NCBI GenBank assembly: GCA_043807765.1
Contig: JAZDFQ010000072.1
Location: forward strand, 27,887-91,886
Reading direction: 5' to 3'
From: Stygiobacter sp043807765
GTDB taxonomy: Bacteria > Bacteroidota > Ignavibacteria > Ignavibacteriales > Melioribacteraceae
Length of the DNA stretch: 64,000 nt
Numbering within the stretch: the first letter of the stretch is position 1; every line of letters begins with the position of its first letter. Below the pieces are notes generated by a model, which worked only from the letters and a program-made list of their open reading frames with translations, did no database searches and was not told the origin of the DNA. Below, in pieces: positions 26,545 to 34,711 of this stretch. Both the position numbers and the translations under genes were made by a program.

Positions 26545-27544
26545 TAACGTTAATGCTCTGGTTTAGTTGTATATCTCTTTTTATTTTATACAAATCGGCA
26601 GCAAAATTGGCTAATAGCACAAAAAAACCGGAAAATAAAACACACCCAACGACGAGCGGATAATCCCGCTCTAGAATTGCTGTTACAGTAAGCCTTCCTA
26701 ATCCGGGTAATCCAAATAGTGATTCGGTAATAATAGCTCCCCCCAATAGTATTCCTAGCTCGGTACCTAGAATTGAGATCAAAGGATTTATAGAATTTGG
26801 AAGAACATGCTTTTTAAAAATAATTTCTTTTTCAAATCCGTTAGCAAGCAAGAATTTAATAAATGTTTGCTTTTCGGTAGCTTCAACATTCTCTCTGATA
26901 TAATTGTAAAAAATTATTATTCCCGGAAGTGAAAGCGTAATTATTGGTAATGTAAGGTGTTTTACTAAATCAAAAATTTTCTGCAAAAAATTTAGCTCAT
27001 CATAATTTGTTGAAACAACATCGGCAATAGGAAATATTTTCAGCACAATGGAAAAGATAAAGATAGAACCGATGCCGACCACCATAGTAGGCATAGCATA
27101 CATTATCAAAGAAATTTTATTTAACACTCTTTCAAACCACTTTTCTCTCTGCTTATGAAAATATAGCACCAGTCCAACTGAAACAGATATTTGTAAGACA
27201 AAGCTTATAATTGCCAGAAGCATAGTGAATGGCGCTTTTTCTAAAATTATAGATTGTACTGGTTCTCTGTATGTGTAAGAAATTCCTAAATCGCCTTGAG
27301 CAATGTTTGCCAAAAACTTCAGATATTGTTCACCTATGGATTTATCAAGCCCGTAATTGTTTTTAACAGTCTCGTACAGTTGCGGATTGAATTGCGGAGA
27401 CAGATATTTTAAAGTTGGATTGCCCGGTGACAAACGTAAAAGAAAAAAAATGGCACTTATCAAAAGGAATAATGTTATCAAATAAGTAGAAAACGAAGAA
27501 ACTACTCTAGTCCATTTTCGTTTTGCTTTTAATTTATCTTCCAT
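26537..27544 (-). CDS. Peptide-type ABC transporter permease (DppB/OppB family)
   Basis: About 335 residues. The ATG at 27544 was chosen; an in-frame GTG lies three codons upstream. The N-terminal segment carries the family motif LRLSPGNPTLKYL, followed by NYGLDKSIGEQYLKFL and the GDLGISYTYREPV stretch. Five more membrane segments end with ITESLFGLPGLGRLTVTAILERDYP. It pairs with the DppC-like subunit. The start overlaps the end of the binding-protein gene by 16 nt and its stop overlaps the next gene by 8 nt, so translation of the three genes is probably coupled. Confidence 0.92.
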   Translation of the reverse strand: MEDKLKAKRKWTRVVSSFSTYLITLFLLISAIFFLLRLSPGNPTLKYLSPQFNPQLYETVKNNYGLDKSIGEQYLKFLANIAQGDLGISYTYREPVQSIILEKAPFTMLLAIISFVLQISVSVGLVLYFHKQREKWFERVLNKISLIMYAMPTMVVGIGSIFIFSIVLKIFPIADVVSTNYDELNFLQKIFDLVKHLTLPIITLSLPGIIIFYNYIRENVEATEKQTFIKFLLANGFEKEIIFKKHVLPNSINPLISILGTELGILLGGAIITESLFGLPGLGRLTVTAILERDYPLVVGCVLFSGFFVLLANFAADLYKIKRDIQLNQSINVSA

Positions 27545-29172
27545 TCCCAGCACTTTTGAATTGTAGCTAACGGTGAAACCTTCACATTTTGCAAACGTGA
27601 ATTAATTGCAACAGAATTATCAATCCAATATAGAAAGATCACCGGCTGATCAGCAGAAATAATTTCTTGAAGTTCTCTGATTAAATCTCTACGGCTATTA
27701 TCCGATAGCTGCATGTCCAGCTTATCTAGTATTCCGTCAACTCTATCATTTTTATAAGAAGAAATATTTCCTTGTGCAATACTGGGATCGGAATGCCAGT
27801 ACGGTTTTAGATTTAGCGGTACCGGAACACTCCAGCCGGCAAGCCATGCCTCAAGTTCTTTGTTAAACATTTTTTCAAAAAAAACCGCTGGTTCAAGGGC
27901 TTGTAGCTTAACATTGATTCCAACAGCTTTTAGATTATTCTGAATTCTTATAGCCGCATACTCACGGAAAAGATTACTTGCCGAAAAACTAAGTGTGAAT
28001 GAAAATGGAATTCCTTTTTTTTCTATTTGGCCATCGTTATTGAAATCAGTCCAGCCTTCTGAATCAAGAATAGCCTTTGCTTCATCAATGTTATATTGAA
28101 TAGGAATCGAGCTTCTATTTAATGAGGTAAATATTGGCGAGACGAGATTTGCCATTAACTCGCCGTTACCAAGCAGATATTCTTTTAAAATCGACTTTCT
28201 ATTTATCGATTTCGCGATAGCCATTCTGATTCGTTGCGAATCAAATAATCCGTTAGCTTTCTTCTTACCGATACCTTCAAAGTTTACTTTTAAGCCCAAG
28301 TAATCGTACTCTCTTCCTTTTCGTTGCTTAATCAAAAACATATTAAGATTACTTAATTCTCGTACATCTTCGGGCTTAATATATTCCGTAATATCTATAT
28401 CACCATTTTTAAGTTGAAATATTCTGGAAGTATAATCCGGCACAATTTTAAATACCACCTCTTCAATCTGATCCGGTTTACTGAAAATTGATGTTAAAGT
28501 AGCAGAAAGCTTTACGTTCTGGCTTTTAATAAATTCTTTCACCTTATATGGGCCGGTACCGCCGCTGATTTTAATTTTATCTGTAGTAGCAAGTTCAGAT
28601 CTGTTATATTTTTCAAATAAATATTTAGGTAGAATAGGGAGATCAAAATCATAATATGTTACATTTCTATTTGGTAGAAAATTAATCTTAAGTTTGTGCG
28701 GATTGATTACCTCAAAAGTTTTTGTAAGATTAATACTCAAATCTTCGTTTAGATAGTAATTGTAGAATGTACCGAAGAATCTACTTTCAACTTTTTTGTC
28801 TGAGTACAGGTCGAAGCTGAATACTATGTCATCAACTGTAAACTCACTACCATTTTCCCACCTTACATCATTCCTCAAAGTTATTAACACAGATGAAAAG
28901 TCATTTTCCCACTCAATTTGGCTTGCTAAAACCGGGAATGAAATCGGTTCTCCTTTTTCACTGTTCCAGTCATGTCCTACTAATCCCAAGAATATTAATT
29001 CGGAAATATTTGCCTCTGCTTCACTCATGGTGTAAAGCGGGTTAAGCGTTTGGATGTCGCTTTCCAGCCCTACAACAATTTGTTTCGATTTTTCATTTGT
29101 TGTGCATGAAACAAAAATTAAAAAAAGAAGCCCTGGTAAAATTCTTCGTAATTTTATTTGGATAACTTTCAT
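27529..29172 (-). CDS. Extracellular solute-binding lipoprotein, peptide ABC transporter (SBP family 5)
   Basis: 547 residues. Lipoprotein signal with lipobox LLFLIFVSC (Cys ~23). The N-terminal motif IVVGLESDIQTLNPLYTMSEAEANI and the internal DIVFSFDLYSD, SGGTGPYKVKEF and RMAIAKSINRKSIL are hallmarks of family 5 binding proteins (OppA/DppA/NikA). It would be anchored in the periplasm and deliver oligopeptides or a similar ligand to the permeases. The specificity cannot be read from sequence. It is first in the minus-strand half of the divergent transporter locus; AGGCAATTT precedes the ATG. Confidence 0.93.
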   Translation of the reverse strand: MKVIQIKLRRILPGLLFLIFVSCTTNEKSKQIVVGLESDIQTLNPLYTMSEAEANISELIFLGLVGHDWNSEKGEPISFPVLASQIEWENDFSSVLITLRNDVRWENGSEFTVDDIVFSFDLYSDKKVESRFFGTFYNYYLNEDLSINLTKTFEVINPHKLKINFLPNRNVTYYDFDLPILPKYLFEKYNRSELATTDKIKISGGTGPYKVKEFIKSQNVKLSATLTSIFSKPDQIEEVVFKIVPDYTSRIFQLKNGDIDITEYIKPEDVRELSNLNMFLIKQRKGREYDYLGLKVNFEGIGKKKANGLFDSQRIRMAIAKSINRKSILKEYLLGNGELMANLVSPIFTSLNRSSIPIQYNIDEAKAILDSEGWTDFNNDGQIEKKGIPFSFTLSFSASNLFREYAAIRIQNNLKAVGINVKLQALEPAVFFEKMFNKELEAWLAGWSVPVPLNLKPYWHSDPSIAQGNISSYKNDRVDGILDKLDMQLSDNSRRDLIRELQEIISADQPVIFLYWIDNSVAINSRLQNVKVSPLATIQKCWEWKIN

Positions 29173-29278
29173 AAATTGCCTGAGGTTACTTCTTTACTAA
29201 ACAATAGTACTTATTAGGAATTATAATTTAATATAATGATTACATGCTAAAATCAACAGTCTAGAAACAACCGGGAAT
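29173..29278. promoter_or_regulatory. Shared divergent promoter region of the peptide transporter
   Basis: This 106-nt AT-rich gap separates the binding-protein/permease operon (minus) from the ATPase operon (plus). Both halves of one transporter must start here, so it should hold back-to-back promoters. No -35/-10 or operator could be picked out with confidence. Confidence 0.5.
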
Positions 29279-30013
29279 ATGCTGATGCTGAGTGTTAACA
29301 TACAATCAATTACTAGAAAACCGACTGTTTATAACTCGGTTATTCTGAACAACATCATATTTGAACTGAAGCCAAAAGAAATTCTTGCTATTGTAGGATC
29401 AAACGGTATAGGAAAGACTACTCTTTTGAATTCACTTTTACTTCTTGATAAGAATAACCTCTCTGTCCAAGGAAGCATTAATCTGTTAGGAACACAACTA
29501 CTTGCAGCTAGCGAAATAGAGTTAACCAAAGCTCGAAAAAATAATGTAAAATATATTTTTCAAGACGCATCAAATTGTTTCGATCCGTTAAAGAAATTGG
29601 AATATTATTTTAATGAACTATCTCAAAAGGATGAATTAGAATCCTATCTGAATTACTTTCTACTACCAACGCCGGATGATATTTTAAAAAAATCCCCAAG
29701 CCAGCTAAGTGTAGGTTCTGCTCAGCGAATAGCAATTATATGGGGATTGCTTGCAAAAACTCCTATACTTTTACTCGATGAACCTACTTCGGCATTAGAT
29801 GCACCGCTCATTAATTTACTGAGCCATAAACTTAAAACATGGTGCGAAGATAATAATTCGGCGATTATTCTTGTGACTCAAAATATTGAATTTGCAATTC
29901 ACACAGCAAGTTCAGTTGCTATACTTACAAAGGATGGATTAAATTTCGACATTTCAAAGCTAGTAATACCGAGTGAACAACAGTTAATGCACACTTCACA
30001 AAAGAATATTTGA
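29279..30013 (+). CDS. Peptide ABC transporter ATPase, short DppD-like subunit
   Basis: 244 residues. Walker A GSNGIGKTT (~40-48), Q-loop YIFQDASNCFDPLKKL, Walker B PILLLDEPTSALD and H-loop-region LVTQNIE. The ABC signature reads LSVGSAQR rather than LSGGQQR, so two of the usual positions differ, and the H-loop has Gln where His is expected. The C-terminal Cys-rich oligopeptide-transporter extension of DppD (~320 aa) is missing. It may be the degenerate half of an asymmetric ATPase pair with the next gene. An alternative ATG lies at 29285. Confidence 0.85.
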   Translation: MLMLSVNIQSITRKPTVYNSVILNNIIFELKPKEILAIVGSNGIGKTTLLNSLLLLDKNNLSVQGSINLLGTQLLAASEIELTKARKNNVKYIFQDASNCFDPLKKLEYYFNELSQKDELESYLNYFLLPTPDDILKKSPSQLSVGSAQRIAIIWGLLAKTPILLLDEPTSALDAPLINLLSHKLKTWCEDNNSAIILVTQNIEFAIHTASSVAILTKDGLNFDISKLVIPSEQQLMHTSQKNI

Positions 30014-30909
30014 TGAATCCAATAATTGAAATAGATAAGGTTACTTTTTCATATCCTCTCTTTACAAATAAGAACTCACAAAATGTAATTCTTAACAATA
30101 TATCGATGAATATTTTCGACAGCGAAATATTTTGCATTGTTGGAGAAAGCGGGTCCGGGAAAACAACACTTGTAAAATTGATTGCAGGACTCCATAAACC
30201 ATCAAACGGAACAATTAAATACGAATCAAAGCTAATTAATTCCAAGCATTCTATTCAGATACTATTTCAAAATTCGGATGAGCTTCTTAATCCCAGAAGA
30301 AAAGTCTTAGATGTGCTTCGAGACGTAAAAACGAGTGACCACTTCCTCAAGTCAACTATAAGGGAACTTAAAATTTCAGAAGACTTACTTGATAAGCAAT
30401 GCAACAATATTAGTGGGGGTGAGAGACAACGCGTAGCATTGGCAAGAATTCTTCTTACTCAACCAAAAGTCTTAATACTAGACGAACCATTTTCAGCTCA
30501 GGATTTTGAGTCCAAAGAAAACTTCAAAACATTCTTAGACTACAAAAATATGCATAGCGAGATGACCTTAATTGTCATTACACACGATATCGCGTTAATT
30601 AAAGATTTTGGTGACAGAATTATTGTTTTATTTGGCGGTGTTATTGTTGAGATAGCGGAAATGGAAGAGTTTTTAGAATTTCCTAAACATCCTTATTCAA
30701 AGTACTTGTTGGATTCAACGATGTTAGACTTAAAAATTAGTACCGATTCTACTTTTAAGGGAAGTAGTGAAGCTAGCTGCCCCTATTACACTAGATGCGA
30801 CAGACGGGCAGAAATTTGTATTAGTGAGGTAGCCGAAACTAAATCAAAAAGCGGTAGTGTTTTTTGCAATAAACCATTTACTGAAGCAAAAGTAAATTTA
30901 GATAGTTAG
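30013..30909 (+). CDS. Peptide ABC transporter ATPase (DppF/OppF-like)
   Basis: 298 residues from the ATG at 30013, which overlaps the TGA of the preceding gene (TGATG). All motifs are canonical: Walker A GESGSGKTT, Q-loop ILFQNSDELLNPRRK, signature ISGGERQRVALARIL, Walker B VLILDEPFSAQD and H-loop VITHDIAL. The C-terminus has the oligopeptide-transporter cysteine segment (SCPYYTRCDRRAEICI ... VFCNKP). With the short partner it would energise the permeases encoded divergently. The 3' end overlaps the convergent TPR gene by 12 nt. Confidence 0.93.
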   Translation: MNPIIEIDKVTFSYPLFTNKNSQNVILNNISMNIFDSEIFCIVGESGSGKTTLVKLIAGLHKPSNGTIKYESKLINSKHSIQILFQNSDELLNPRRKVLDVLRDVKTSDHFLKSTIRELKISEDLLDKQCNNISGGERQRVALARILLTQPKVLILDEPFSAQDFESKENFKTFLDYKNMHSEMTLIVITHDIALIKDFGDRIIVLFGGVIVEIAEMEEFLEFPKHPYSKYLLDSTMLDLKISTDSTFKGSSEASCPYYTRCDRRAEICISEVAETKSKSGSVFCNKPFTEAKVNLDS

Positions 30910-32145
30910 ACCAGAAAGATGCGATTCAATTTCGACACTGAGGGATTTGGAATTATTTTTAGTATAATATTTATAAGCAGACAATAAATGAGTAAACGCA
31001 CGAGATCTATCGCCTCTAGTTTTATAAAGAAGGCCTAGCTCGTAATTTGTTTCTGCAGCATTTAAATCTTGATTTAGTTCATTATTGAGTCTTAAACTAG
31101 TCAACAGAAACGTTTCTGCTGCAGAGTAATTTTCTTTTCTACTAGAGATAATGCCAAGAATTTTGTGAATATCTGCAATGGACAATTTATCATTCAATTG
31201 ATAACTTAAAGTCATAGCTTCGTGAGCCGTTTTAAAAGAGTTTTCAATAGCATTCTGTTCTAAAAAAATCGCCGCTTTATTTATTAATGACAAATTCAAT
31301 ATCGGTTTATAGCCTTTGTCTTTAGCAATTTCAATGCATTCGTTATAAATATCTAAAGCTTTAGTAAAATTGTTTTGCTGCTGGTAAATCATTCCAATAT
31401 TCTGAAGAACTTCAGCTTTCCTACGCAAATCTCCGTGAGTTTCAAATTTAGCTTTAGCTTTTTCATAATAATCTAATGCATTTTGCAAGTTTCCTTCAAT
31501 GTAAGAGATAATACCAAAATGAACTTCCACCATTGCAGTTAATAGCGGATCATTACTTTGGCTTAGATAATTTAGACAATTGTCTAAACGAACCCTCCCG
31601 GCTTTTAGATCTCCTTTTTCTACATACATTGAGCCCATCAAGAATTCACATTTAGCAAGGCCTGCAATAAAATTATTTCTTTCAAAAATTTCTATCGATT
31701 GTTTTATTGAACTGACCGCATCTTTCCATATTGCCTGTTTCATATAAAATTCAGCAGTTAGCAAAAGTCCTTGAGCTTTAAGCAACTCATATTCTTTTTT
31801 CGAATCACAAAGTGAAAGAACCGTGGAAGCTAGTTCATATGAAAGGTTGTTCTCCCCTTGTGTTAGGATAAGTTTACTAAATTGCAATAGAAATTCGATA
31901 TACTTTTCTTCTAAAAGTTCTTTAGAGATGTGAGTAATTATCGTGTCGGCAAATAAGCGTACTTTTTCCGATTGCAAACTATCATTGAAAATTCTACTGT
32001 ATAATTCATTTGTTGACACGATCTCGGAGGAATTTGGATAGAATGTTTCGATCATAGTTTGAAAATAACTGTTGCTTTGCTCAGACGAAAGACACTCTGA
32101 AATCAAGGAATTGAGGTCTTTCACAAATTTATTTTTTTCAAGCAT
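30898..32145 (-). CDS. Cytoplasmic TPR-repeat protein
   Basis: 415 residues with no signal peptide or membrane segment. From ~100 on it consists of about eight TPR-like helix pairs (AKCEFLMGSMYVEKGDLKAG, LQNIGMIYQQQNNFTKAL, NYELGLLYKTRGDRSRA). The style is like the TPR part of the 20108-23662 protein. There is no DNA-binding or catalytic domain. It could scaffold a complex or bind peptides, as TPR receptors in other bacteria do; that is speculation from context. AAGGAATT precedes the ATG. The gene is convergent with the ATPase operon. Confidence 0.85.
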   Translation of the reverse strand: MLEKNKFVKDLNSLISECLSSEQSNSYFQTMIETFYPNSSEIVSTNELYSRIFNDSLQSEKVRLFADTIITHISKELLEEKYIEFLLQFSKLILTQGENNLSYELASTVLSLCDSKKEYELLKAQGLLLTAEFYMKQAIWKDAVSSIKQSIEIFERNNFIAGLAKCEFLMGSMYVEKGDLKAGRVRLDNCLNYLSQSNDPLLTAMVEVHFGIISYIEGNLQNALDYYEKAKAKFETHGDLRRKAEVLQNIGMIYQQQNNFTKALDIYNECIEIAKDKGYKPILNLSLINKAAIFLEQNAIENSFKTAHEAMTLSYQLNDKLSIADIHKILGIISSRKENYSAAETFLLTSLRLNNELNQDLNAAETNYELGLLYKTRGDRSRAFTHLLSAYKYYTKNNSKSLSVEIESHLSGLTI

Positions 32146-32235
32146 AATTCCTTCAGTATTAATCCCGATTTAACTTTTTACAACATCTACATTAAGCAAC
32201 TTACTTAATCTACTCTAGCAATTCATCAAGTACGA

Positions 32236-32832
32236 TTACCTAACAAATCCAAATCTTGAGAAATGATCTATCTCCGCACCATGTACAGTAAGTTTTCCAT
32301 CATCTACATCTGCTTCTATGCTTTTATAGTTCACTGGGTATATCTTGCCATCTGCCCCTAAATAAGCAAACGTAATATTAGATAAATTTATTCCGGTCAA
32401 CTTTAAGCCTTCATATTCAAGATCAAGAATCAACGATTTAGAAAAACTTGAACCACTTGGACCAAAGGTTACTGATGTAAAACCTTTATCTACAGACATC
32501 GATATCACTTTAGAACCAGAAAATGAATTTCTCGGTATATCTAATGTACCATGAACTTCAACTTTCCCACTTGCAGCAATACCTAAATTACCTTCTACTT
32601 CCAATTCACCACCCCTTTTACCACTAATCAATGCTGCATCAGTCAAATCATCCATTACGTTACTACCAGTCTGTTTCATACTGGGCAAGTCCAAAAAACC
32701 AGACTCTATAGTTAGCGGCTGAGCTACTTGAGTGCTTATTTTGTCATGAATAGGATCACTTAGATTTTCGGTATTCTGACATCCAGAAATGAGTAATCCC
32801 ATGAAGATCAAAACGATGATGATTTTTTTCAT
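32236..32832 (-). CDS. Small lipoprotein of unknown function
   Basis: 198 residues. Lipobox LLISGC (Cys18) after a short hydrophobic segment. The mature part has a low-complexity Gly-rich start (SGKRGGELEVEGNLG) and then alternating hydrophobic beta strands (SVTFGPSGSSFSKSLILDLEYEG, TFAYLGADGKIYPVNYKS), with a C-terminal HFSRFGFVR. No known domain recognised. AGGAG lies 7 nt before the ATG. It is on the same strand as and upstream of the TPR gene (90-nt gap), so they may be co-transcribed. Confidence 0.8.
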   Translation of the reverse strand: MKKIIIVLIFMGLLISGCQNTENLSDPIHDKISTQVAQPLTIESGFLDLPSMKQTGSNVMDDLTDAALISGKRGGELEVEGNLGIAASGKVEVHGTLDIPRNSFSGSKVISMSVDKGFTSVTFGPSGSSFSKSLILDLEYEGLKLTGINLSNITFAYLGADGKIYPVNYKSIEADVDDGKLTVHGAEIDHFSRFGFVR

Positions 32833-32964
32833 ATAAACTCCTAGTAAATTTGTTTCTTATTATGCTTTCTTGTTTTCTGCGCATAAAAATAATAAGCAAT
32901 CTTGTCTTTATAATCAATCGGATAATGGTAACTATTTTTTTAAAATCACAAAAGAAGGATAAAT

Positions 32965-32991
32965 ATGGGAGACCAGCCGATTGTCTCCCAT
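32965..32991. other. Perfect 9-bp hairpin upstream of the lipoprotein gene
   Basis: ATGGGAGAC and GTCTCCCAT flank a 9-nt loop. It lies 48 nt past the end of the 40-codon ORF and 133 nt before the lipoprotein start, on the minus strand. It could end the small ORF's transcript or form a 5' leader structure; the following T-run (ATTTATCCTTC) is weak. Confidence 0.5.
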
Positions 32992-33038
32992 TGGAAAGCA
33001 TCCAGCCTATTATTCCTCCTTGCTATTTAACTGCCCTT

Positions 33039-33161
33039 TTACCTCGAAAACTCCTTTTTTACTCTCTTAATTCTACTCAACATAAAGAATGATATAAAGA
33101 GAATTAATCCTGTTGAGAAGAAAATTCCAATTGACAGATAAACAATTTCAGTTAGCGGCAT
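33039..33161 (-). CDS. Candidate 40-residue single-span membrane protein
   Basis: The ATG at 33161 opens a 40-codon frame ending in TAA at 33039. The protein starts MPLTEIVYLSIGIFF, continues with about 22 hydrophobic residues through ISFFML, and ends with a basic tail (SRIKRVKKEFSR). That is the form of a small N-out/C-in membrane protein. GGAA lies 6 nt before the ATG. No homologue recognised. The alternative is chance, since the region is AT-rich and Phe/Ile codons come easily. Confidence 0.4.
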   Translation of the reverse strand: MPLTEIVYLSIGIFFSTGLILFISFFMLSRIKRVKKEFSR

Positions 33162-33465
33162 CGTTATTCCAGTTTATATCAGATAAATAAGTTGTTTTAT
33201 AAAAACAGATATATAGTGTTTTATTATATTCAGACAACTACTAATCAAATATAATAAATGATTACAATTTGTCAAATAGAATTTTGAAGAGAAGTAATTT
33301 TTTGCGCAGAATGCGGTATAATAATCCAAATTAAAACCTAGTAGGCTTTCGTTTTCTGTCATAGCTTCAGCCGAATAATACCCTTACCATAAATGCTTTT
33401 TATGAGTACCTAACTATTAACAAATCCAATTTGATTTTCTAAATGAATAAGGAGTATTTTTTCTT

Positions 33466-33489
33466 ATGAGAAAAATAATGAAGTTATGA
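33466..33489 (+). CDS. Seven-codon leader ORF overlapping the regulator start
   Basis: AAGGAG (33449-33454) precedes ATG 33466, which opens MRKIMKL and stops at TGA 33487-33489. The stop overlaps the ATG of the following regulator (ATGA, 33486-33489). The regulator has no ribosome-binding site of its own, so translation may depend on termination of this leader. Confidence 0.45.
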   Translation: MRKIMKL

Positions 33490-34709
33490 ATCAGCTAACC
33501 GAGCTACAAAAGCAAAACTTATTAAGTAAAATTCTAAGTAGTCCAGAATTTCATGATTCCAAAAGATACCAAGAGCTACTGCAATATTTAGTCGCTAAAT
33601 CGCAAAAAGTTGAGACCTTAAAGGAGACAGAAATTGCACATGAGGTTTTTGGCAAGGATTCTAAATTTGACCCAAATACTGACCCACTAATCAGATCTTA
33701 TATTAGCAACCTTAGAAAAAAACTTGAACATTATTATCTAACAACTACTGACGAAATTGAGTACAAAATTGAGATCCCAAAAGGGCATTATCTAGTAAAA
33801 TATTCGCCGAATGAAAAGTACTCTCCGTTAAAACAAAGTCATGTTCTATCAAATTATTTCTACGTTGGCATTATCCTATTATTGGCGGCAGCCTTTATTT
33901 GGAGAGAATTCGGAAGACAAGAGTACTCTGCAAAGGGTGGTTCTTTTGCCGAGCACCCGGTTTGGAAAGATTTTTTACAAAGCGGCAGTCTTCCTACAAT
34001 TATTGTTCTTGGTGACTATTTAGTACTTTCTGAAAAGGGGAAAACCGATGGCAGAACATTTTTACGTGTACCACAGATAAATAGTGAAAAAACATTAAAT
34101 GATTCAATTAAGTTAGCCCCCAATAAGTATGGAAAATATGAGATTGCTGAAGTAACATTTGTAGGAGCTGGAGCTTCGATGGGATTGCCTCAAGTATTGA
34201 ATGTTTTTAATAACGCTAATAAAAATGTGATCGTGAAGTTATCTAACGAACTTACTTGGGCTGACTTTCAAAAGAATAGTATTGTTTACTTGGGAACATT
34301 AAAATCCCTATATAAACTGGATACTCTTTTCTCAAGATCTAATATTAGATATAGTCTCGAACCAAACACGCTAAAATTGATAGACAGCAAGGACAAAAGT
34401 CAAAAACAATTTACCTTAAATTGGCACGGAGGTAATTATGAAAAGAATTACAGCGTAATACTAAAGTTGATGATCTCGAATAAGAATTCTGTTTTGTTTC
34501 TTACCGGGTTCAGTGAAGTAAGTGTAATGGATGCAGTCAAGTCATCTACCGAGCAAAATTTCCTTTCCAGAATAAATTCCTTTTCAAAATCCAAAGTAAC
34601 TCAAAGCCCTTTATCATTTGAAATGATTTCGGAAACTGAGGGCGTTAGGTACACGGTTTTCAAAACGAAAATTAAACATTTCTCACCAATCGAAAATTCA
34701 AGGAATTAG
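33486..34709 (+). CDS. Membrane-anchored winged-helix regulator
   Basis: 407 residues. Residues ~1-110 match the N-terminal winged-helix domain common in Acidobacteria-type regulators (SKRYQELLQYLV, TEIAHEVFGKDSKFDPNTDPLIRSYISNLRKKLEHYY, then IEIPKGHYLVKY). A single membrane span follows at ~120-138 (YVGIILLLAAAFIW). The C-terminal ~265 residues are outside the cytoplasm or form a sensing domain of unknown type. This is ToxR/CadC-like topology: a sensor outside and a DNA-binding domain inside. Target genes are unknown; candidates are the adjacent transporter/lipoprotein group. It ends 2 nt from the convergent GH88-GH2 gene. Confidence 0.85.
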   Translation: MNQLTELQKQNLLSKILSSPEFHDSKRYQELLQYLVAKSQKVETLKETEIAHEVFGKDSKFDPNTDPLIRSYISNLRKKLEHYYLTTTDEIEYKIEIPKGHYLVKYSPNEKYSPLKQSHVLSNYFYVGIILLLAAAFIWREFGRQEYSAKGGSFAEHPVWKDFLQSGSLPTIIVLGDYLVLSEKGKTDGRTFLRVPQINSEKTLNDSIKLAPNKYGKYEIAEVTFVGAGASMGLPQVLNVFNNANKNVIVKLSNELTWADFQKNSIVYLGTLKSLYKLDTLFSRSNIRYSLEPNTLKLIDSKDKSQKQFTLNWHGGNYEKNYSVILKLMISNKNSVLFLTGFSEVSVMDAVKSSTEQNFLSRINSFSKSKVTQSPLSFEMISETEGVRYTVFKTKIKHFSPIENSRN

Positions 34710-34711
34710 AG

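Larger units (their letters stand above)
32833..33465. other. 630-nt AT-rich intergenic region with one small ORF and a hairpin
   Basis: Contains a 40-codon ORF (33039-33161) and a hairpin (32965-32991), listed separately. A longer frame at 33001-32756 overlaps the lipoprotein start out of frame and a frame at 33362-33174 lacks protein-like features; both were left out. The rest (33162-33440) is very AT-rich and shows nothing recognisable. Confidence 0.5.

Noticed and set aside
32756..33001. 81-codon minus-strand frame with AGGAGG-like sequence upstream
   Set aside because: It overlaps the lipoprotein start out of frame, spacing from the ribosome-binding motif is about 12 nt, and the product has no protein-like pattern.
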